From assembly GCA_021815245.1 (NCBI GenBank), contig JAKAHF010000088.1, positions 1 to 7,606 of the forward strand: DNA of 7,606 nt. Direction: 5' to 3'. Position numbers and translations under genes: made by a program. The stretch comes from Actinomycetes bacterium. Lineage in GTDB: Bacteria > Actinomycetota > Thermoleophilia > RBG-16-64-13. Below are positions 4,892 through 7,606 of this stretch, in pieces. The notes under the pieces were generated by a model that did not search any database, was not told the origin of the DNA, and was given only the letters and a program-made list of their open reading frames with translations. Positions within the stretch are counted from its first letter, which is position 1. Each line of letters begins with the position of its first letter.

Positions 4892-6820
4892 TCACCCCGA
4901 AGGCGAGCCTGCCAGCAGAAGCATGACCGCGTTGTAGATGAGCTGCGCCGCCTCAGCTCTGGTAAGGAGCTGTGACGCATCCCAAGGCTGCTGCCAGCCC
5001 ACCAGACTCGAAAGCAGATGACCCGCGTAGGCACGTTCGAGATCCCCGACATAGGGCTCGTCCCAAGCTGCCGCGCCGGGTGGTCGCGAGGTGCTCGACG
5101 TCAGCAGACCCGGGTGCGACGCGTCGAGAGAACCTACCAGCAGAGAAACGGCCTCTGCCCGCGTCAGCTCGGCGACGTCGTCCCCACTCCCATCCGCCGG
5201 CAGCCCTCCCGCCACACCGGTCTCCCGCGAAAGCGCGTCCGACAGTATCTGCACGAAATCGGTTCGAGACAGACCCTCCTCGGGATGGTACTGCCTGTCG
5301 GAGGCAAGCTTGTACCCCGCGACCAATCCCCAGTCGAACATGGCCTGGATAGCAGTGCGATAGCGGTAGCTCGCATCGACGTCGCTGAAAGTGTCGCGAA
5401 AGCGGTCAGGAGCCACGGCCAGTACTGAGGCGTCGGCTCCGGCCGACTCATCCTCCGAGTCCCAGCGCTGTAGCCAAACCACAGTGCGCCCATGAGCGCG
5501 GACCATCTGGTCCATGCTCGCGTCGGCCGACAGTTGGGTCGTTTGGCCTGTGGTCAGATCGCGGGCCATGACCTCCGAGTCGAGTTCACCGCCACGTTCC
5601 CAGACCACGAGGCCCTCGGAGATCTCCGGCGTCGTGGCCAGGAAAGCATCCCCGGTGACAGAGAAGAGCTTGTCTTTGCGACTATCGTAACCCTCCACCA
5701 CCCGTATGCCTGCCGACTCGTCGCCAACGTAGTTGTCCCAGACGACGTACCTGCCATCGGTCTGGGGAAGGGGTTCGGGACTGGTTATGGTCGCTACCTT
5801 CTCGACCGTCTTCGTGTTCATGCGATAGACCGAGACGTCGGCCGCCGGATACGGCGCACCCCGCGGGGTCTTGCCGGGCGACGCCCAGGTGACCAGTTCA
5901 TCCTGAAGGCTCACGTGATTCGAGGCCGCCACAGAGTGGGCGAGATGGCGTTTGGTGCCATTGACCAGATCGAAGAGCCAGACCTCACCGTCGGTGTTCA
6001 GATTGGCGGTCTCGACGTACGCGATGTAGTAGGTGTCGAGATCGAAGCCGGCTCTGCCGTTCGGCTCCCACGCCCCCGAGAAGAGCCGGCCACTCACCTT
6101 GATGGTCAATCCCTTGCTGAGCGAATGCACATACAGCGCGAGTCTGCCCGCGGAGCTCTCGTCCCCGACCGTGCCGTACCTCTGGCACCAGGCCACGCGG
6201 TCACCCACCACCTGCACCATGTATCCGGGGGGTATCGGAGCTTCGGTGATGAGCTCGCTCTTGCCAGAATCCATGTCGTAGACCAGCAGTTGAGCGGGAT
6301 CGTCGAGATCGGGACTCTCGCGCGCCACCCATGCGAGATGGGGGCCTTCGAGCGAGATCGCCGTCACGTCGTCGGGACTGTTCGTCACCTTCTTCTTGAC
6401 ACCAGTGTGCAGATCGAGCACGAAGACGTCATCGTGGCCGAGCGCCGATTCGACCCAAGCCACTCGATTCTCATCGAAGGCCAGTTCGCCCTGCAGGATG
6501 GCACTCCCCGGCACGCCCAGTTCGAACTGCTTCCAGCCCGCGACATTGGCGGTCAGCGCGGGCTTTGTGGCGGCGCCGGTCTCGGGCCCCTCGGAAGTGG
6601 TCGCAGAGCCCGAACTCGCCGACGACTCGGTGGAGTGATCCACCGCGCGTACTGTGGTCGACGTGGTCGCGATGACGCTCGTGGTCGTTCCGATGCGGAC
6701 GGTGGTGCGCGGATCGGGGTCCGTCTCGCCACAAGCGGAGATGGCACTCGCGCAGGCGAGAAGCACGACCGCCGTCACGCAGGCCAAGAGCGATGGGTGT
6801 CGACGCAGATTGGTTCGCAC
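4892..6820 (-). CDS. Predicted lipoprotein with beta-propeller and C-terminal SLH repeats
   Basis: This is a 642-residue exported cell-envelope protein. Residues 1-30 form a lipoprotein signal: a basic start (RTNLRRH), a hydrophobic core and a lipobox ISAC with Cys30; Cys23 (LLAC) is a weaker alternative. A Thr/Ser-rich linker (about 32-90) follows. Eight [VLI]-x-[WY] strands occur about 42-57 residues apart (near 120, 162, 209, 266, 310, 359, 405 and 447), each usually followed by a D-L-x-T/N-G strand such as DVFVLDLHTG. This indicates a seven- or eight-bladed TolB/WD40-like propeller. The C-terminus has one clear SLH repeat from FRDTFSDV (about 474-532) and two weaker ones ending in LTRAEA motifs (near 551 and 619). 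SLH repeats bind secondary cell-wall polymer. The GTG at 6820 was chosen because it begins the signal peptide; it has no clear ribosome binding site. The frame further upstream is antisense to the CMD gene and is rejected. Its ligand is unknown. Confidence 0.88.
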   Translation of the reverse strand: MRTNLRRHPSLLACVTAVVLLACASAISACGETDPDPRTTVRIGTTTSVIATTSTTVRAVDHSTESSASSGSATTSEGPETGAATKPALTANVAGWKQFELGVPGSAILQGELAFDENRVAWVESALGHDDVFVLDLHTGVKKKVTNSPDDVTAISLEGPHLAWVARESPDLDDPAQLLVYDMDSGKSELITEAPIPPGYMVQVVGDRVAWCQRYGTVGDESSAGRLALYVHSLSKGLTIKVSGRLFSGAWEPNGRAGFDLDTYYIAYVETANLNTDGEVWLFDLVNGTKRHLAHSVAASNHVSLQDELVTWASPGKTPRGAPYPAADVSVYRMNTKTVEKVATITSPEPLPQTDGRYVVWDNYVGDESAGIRVVEGYDSRKDKLFSVTGDAFLATTPEISEGLVVWERGGELDSEVMARDLTTGQTTQLSADASMDQMVRAHGRTVVWLQRWDSEDESAGADASVLAVAPDRFRDTFSDVDASYRYRTAIQAMFDWGLVAGYKLASDRQYHPEEGLSRTDFVQILSDALSRETGVAGGLPADGSGDDVAELTRAEAVSLLVGSLDASHPGLLTSSTSRPPGAAAWDEPYVGDLERAYAGHLLSSLVGWQQPWDASQLLTRAEAAQLIYNAVMLLLAGSPSG

Positions 6821-6883
6821 GATTCTGTTATCGGGATGCAGGGGCGAAACCCTTATCAAAACCGTGCGGGGCAAACGGCGCCC

Positions 6884-6918
6884 AAAATGAAGAAGCCCCG
6901 CGACTGCGGGGCTTCTTC
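6884..6918 (-). terminator. Intrinsic terminator of the CMD-family gene
   Basis: A perfect 13-bp stem (6889-6901 with 6906-6918) with a GACT loop is followed on the minus strand, after one base, by four U residues (complement of 6884-6887). It begins 24 bases after the CMD stop codon and separates that transcription unit from the SLH gene, whose start is 64 bases further on. Confidence 0.85.
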
Positions 6919-6941
6919 GATCTTCCGATGTGGAAGGGGAC

Positions 6942-7391
6942 TTACTTCTTGGGCTGGATGCTCTTGAACATGTCGTTCTTGAACACCTTGTCGAGGCACT
7001 CGCCGCTCTCCTGCATCTTGGCCTTGCCCACCGAGTAGCACACGCAGAACGCGACTTCCATGATCTCAGCGTCGGTCGCGCCGGCAGCCTTGGCGTTACA
7101 GGCCTGCGGGAGGACACCGTCCCAGTGGTTGTTCATCATGTAGAGGCCAACCAGGAGCAGGTAACGGGTCTTGGGATCGAGGATACCGCGGTCGAGCAGC
7201 TGGGTCAGCTGGTTCTGCGCGTAGGTGTGAAGCATCTCGACCTTGTTGTCGACCCAGAAGCCGAGGCTCGGATCGCCGCCGCCGCCGGCCTTGTAGCCCG
7301 GGCGCTGGAGAGCCCAGGAGGCGAGAATCTCTTCGCCGGTCTTCGCGGCCTTCATTGCAGCAACAACATCAACTTCCTGTGGGTAGGGCAT
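6942..7391 (-). CDS. Carboxymuconolactone decarboxylase (CMD)/AhpD-like family protein
   Basis: This is a 149-residue, mostly helical protein of the CMD family, normal in length. AAAGGAG (complement of 7399-7405) lies seven bases before the ATG at 7391. The family core runs from about 74 to 126: TRYLLLVGLYMMNNHWDGV, then ACNAKAAGATDAEIMEV, matching the usual helix-turn GAT-x-x-EI pattern. AhpD-type members reduce peroxidase partners through a CxxCxxxH motif. By my hand alignment that motif is absent here: His89 and Gly92 fall where the two cysteines should be, and Gln96 where the histidine should be. Four other cysteines (98, 116, 118, 132) are present, including a CVC pair. Redox activity by the standard mechanism is therefore unlikely; a decarboxylase-like or unknown role fits better. 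It follows the ETF:quinone oxidoreductase gene by 89 bases on the same strand and ends at a clear terminator. Confidence 0.88.
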   Translation of the reverse strand: MPYPQEVDVVAAMKAAKTGEEILASWALQRPGYKAGGGGDPSLGFWVDNKVEMLHTYAQNQLTQLLDRGILDPKTRYLLLVGLYMMNNHWDGVLPQACNAKAAGATDAEIMEVAFCVCYSVGKAKMQESGECLDKVFKNDMFKSIQPKK

Positions 7392-7410
7392 CGTAGCGCT
7401 CCTTTCGATT

Positions 7411-7452
7411 GCTTGCGTTCATTACGCGCTTGCCCCTCTCAATACGGCTTGC
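7411..7452. repeat. Three GCTTGC hexamers between ETF-QO and CMD genes
   Basis: GCTTGC occurs at 7411-7416, 7428-7433 and 7447-7452, with start-to-start spacing of 17 and 19 bases. All copies are in the 89-base gap upstream of the CMD ribosome binding site. They could be regulator sites or chance in GC-rich DNA. TTGAGA on the minus strand in this gap has no good -10 partner, so I call no promoter. Confidence 0.25.
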
Positions 7453-7480
7453 GCGAGTGGACCCTTTGGTACTTCGCCTA

Positions 7481-7606
7481 CTAGACCACCGTGTACTTCG
7501 GACCGCCCCCGCCTTCCGGCGGCACCCACTGGATGTTCTCGAACGGATCCTTCACGTCACAGGTCTTGCAGTGCACACAGTTGGAGAAGTTCAACTTGAG
7601 CGACTT
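7481..7606 (-). CDS. Electron transfer flavoprotein:quinone oxidoreductase, C-terminal end (partial)
   Basis: Only the last 41 codons lie in the window; the rest is beyond the right edge. The segment reads [17 protein letters not shown], then [16 protein letters not shown], and ends TVV before TAG. This is the characteristic C-terminus of ETF:ubiquinone/menaquinone oxidoreductase (ETF-QO, also FixC/FixX-like). In that enzyme, electrons from reduced ETF pass through FAD and a [4Fe-4S] cluster to membrane quinone. Three cluster cysteines are visible in C-x2-C-x2-C; the fourth lies upstream, outside the window. The WxxPEGGGGPxY ending is strongly conserved in the family. It is the upstream neighbour of the CMD-family gene and probably shares its transcript. 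Whether it is one full-length protein or a split FixX ferredoxin cannot be seen here. Confidence 0.9.
   Translation of the reverse strand, partial: KSLKLNFSNCVHCKTCDVKDPFENIQWVPPEGGGGPKYTVV

Noticed and set aside
5492..6967. Long 491-codon open frame on the plus strand
   Set aside because: It is antisense to the SLH/propeller gene. The minus frame shows a signal peptide, regular propeller motifs and SLH repeats, while this frame gives Arg/His-rich sequence with no recognisable domain, as expected from high-GC shadow frames.
6821..7117. N-terminal extension of the SLH protein to an upstream start
   Set aside because: The added sequence is Arg/Ser-rich, runs antisense-like through the CMD coding region and its terminator in another frame, and would bury the lipoprotein signal peptide.
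1..7606. CRISPR array, defence island, prophage or insertion sequence
   Set aside because: No regularly spaced repeats, transposase, integrase, terminal inverted repeats or tRNA were seen. The genes are ordinary envelope and redox genes.

Overview
The window is high-GC bacterial DNA of chromosomal character. It carries seven convincing protein genes or gene fragments, one likely micro-gene and one partial unknown gene. The S-layer-homology (SLH) repeats, GTG/TTG starts, TANNNT -10 boxes and GC-rich third codon positions suggest an early-branching Actinomycetota lineage such as Coriobacteriia. That placement is inference from style; no rRNA or marker gene is present. I see no tRNA, rRNA, CRISPR array, insertion sequence or phage gene.

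Layout. The left edge (1-232, minus) is the start of an unrecognised protein. A 233-base gap holds a promoter and an inverted repeat serving a membrane carrier of the CitMHS_2/NhaD-like ion-transporter group (466-1803, plus). This carrier meets an EamA/DMT-family exporter (1796-2752, minus) tail to tail with an 8-base overlap. A 106-base divergent region with overlapping promoters separates the exporter from a membrane-anchored SPFH/band-7 protein (2859-3761, plus). After that come a 40-codon ORF with a strong ribosome binding site (3810-3932), a very stable hairpin whose U-tract faces leftward (3949-3986), and a short-chain dehydrogenase (4000-4890, plus). The dehydrogenase meets a 642-residue minus-strand gene (4892-6820) with one base between the stop codons. 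That gene encodes a predicted lipoprotein with a serine/threonine-rich linker, a 7-8 bladed beta-propeller and C-terminal SLH repeats. The right edge holds a minus-strand pair: the C-terminus of ETF:quinone oxidoreductase (7481-7606), then a carboxymuconolactone decarboxylase (CMD)-family protein (6942-7391) closed by a clear intrinsic terminator.

The genes do not form one pathway. They are a set of envelope genes (two transporters, an SPFH scaffold, a cell-wall-binding propeller lipoprotein) beside a redox pair. The most distinctive points are architectural. Both convergent pairs lack any terminator between them. The only strong terminator available to the SLH gene lies beyond the whole dehydrogenase gene, which implies long antisense overlap. 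The SLH protein has both a lipid anchor and a wall anchor. I found no clearly new multi-gene system; the items below are modest leads.
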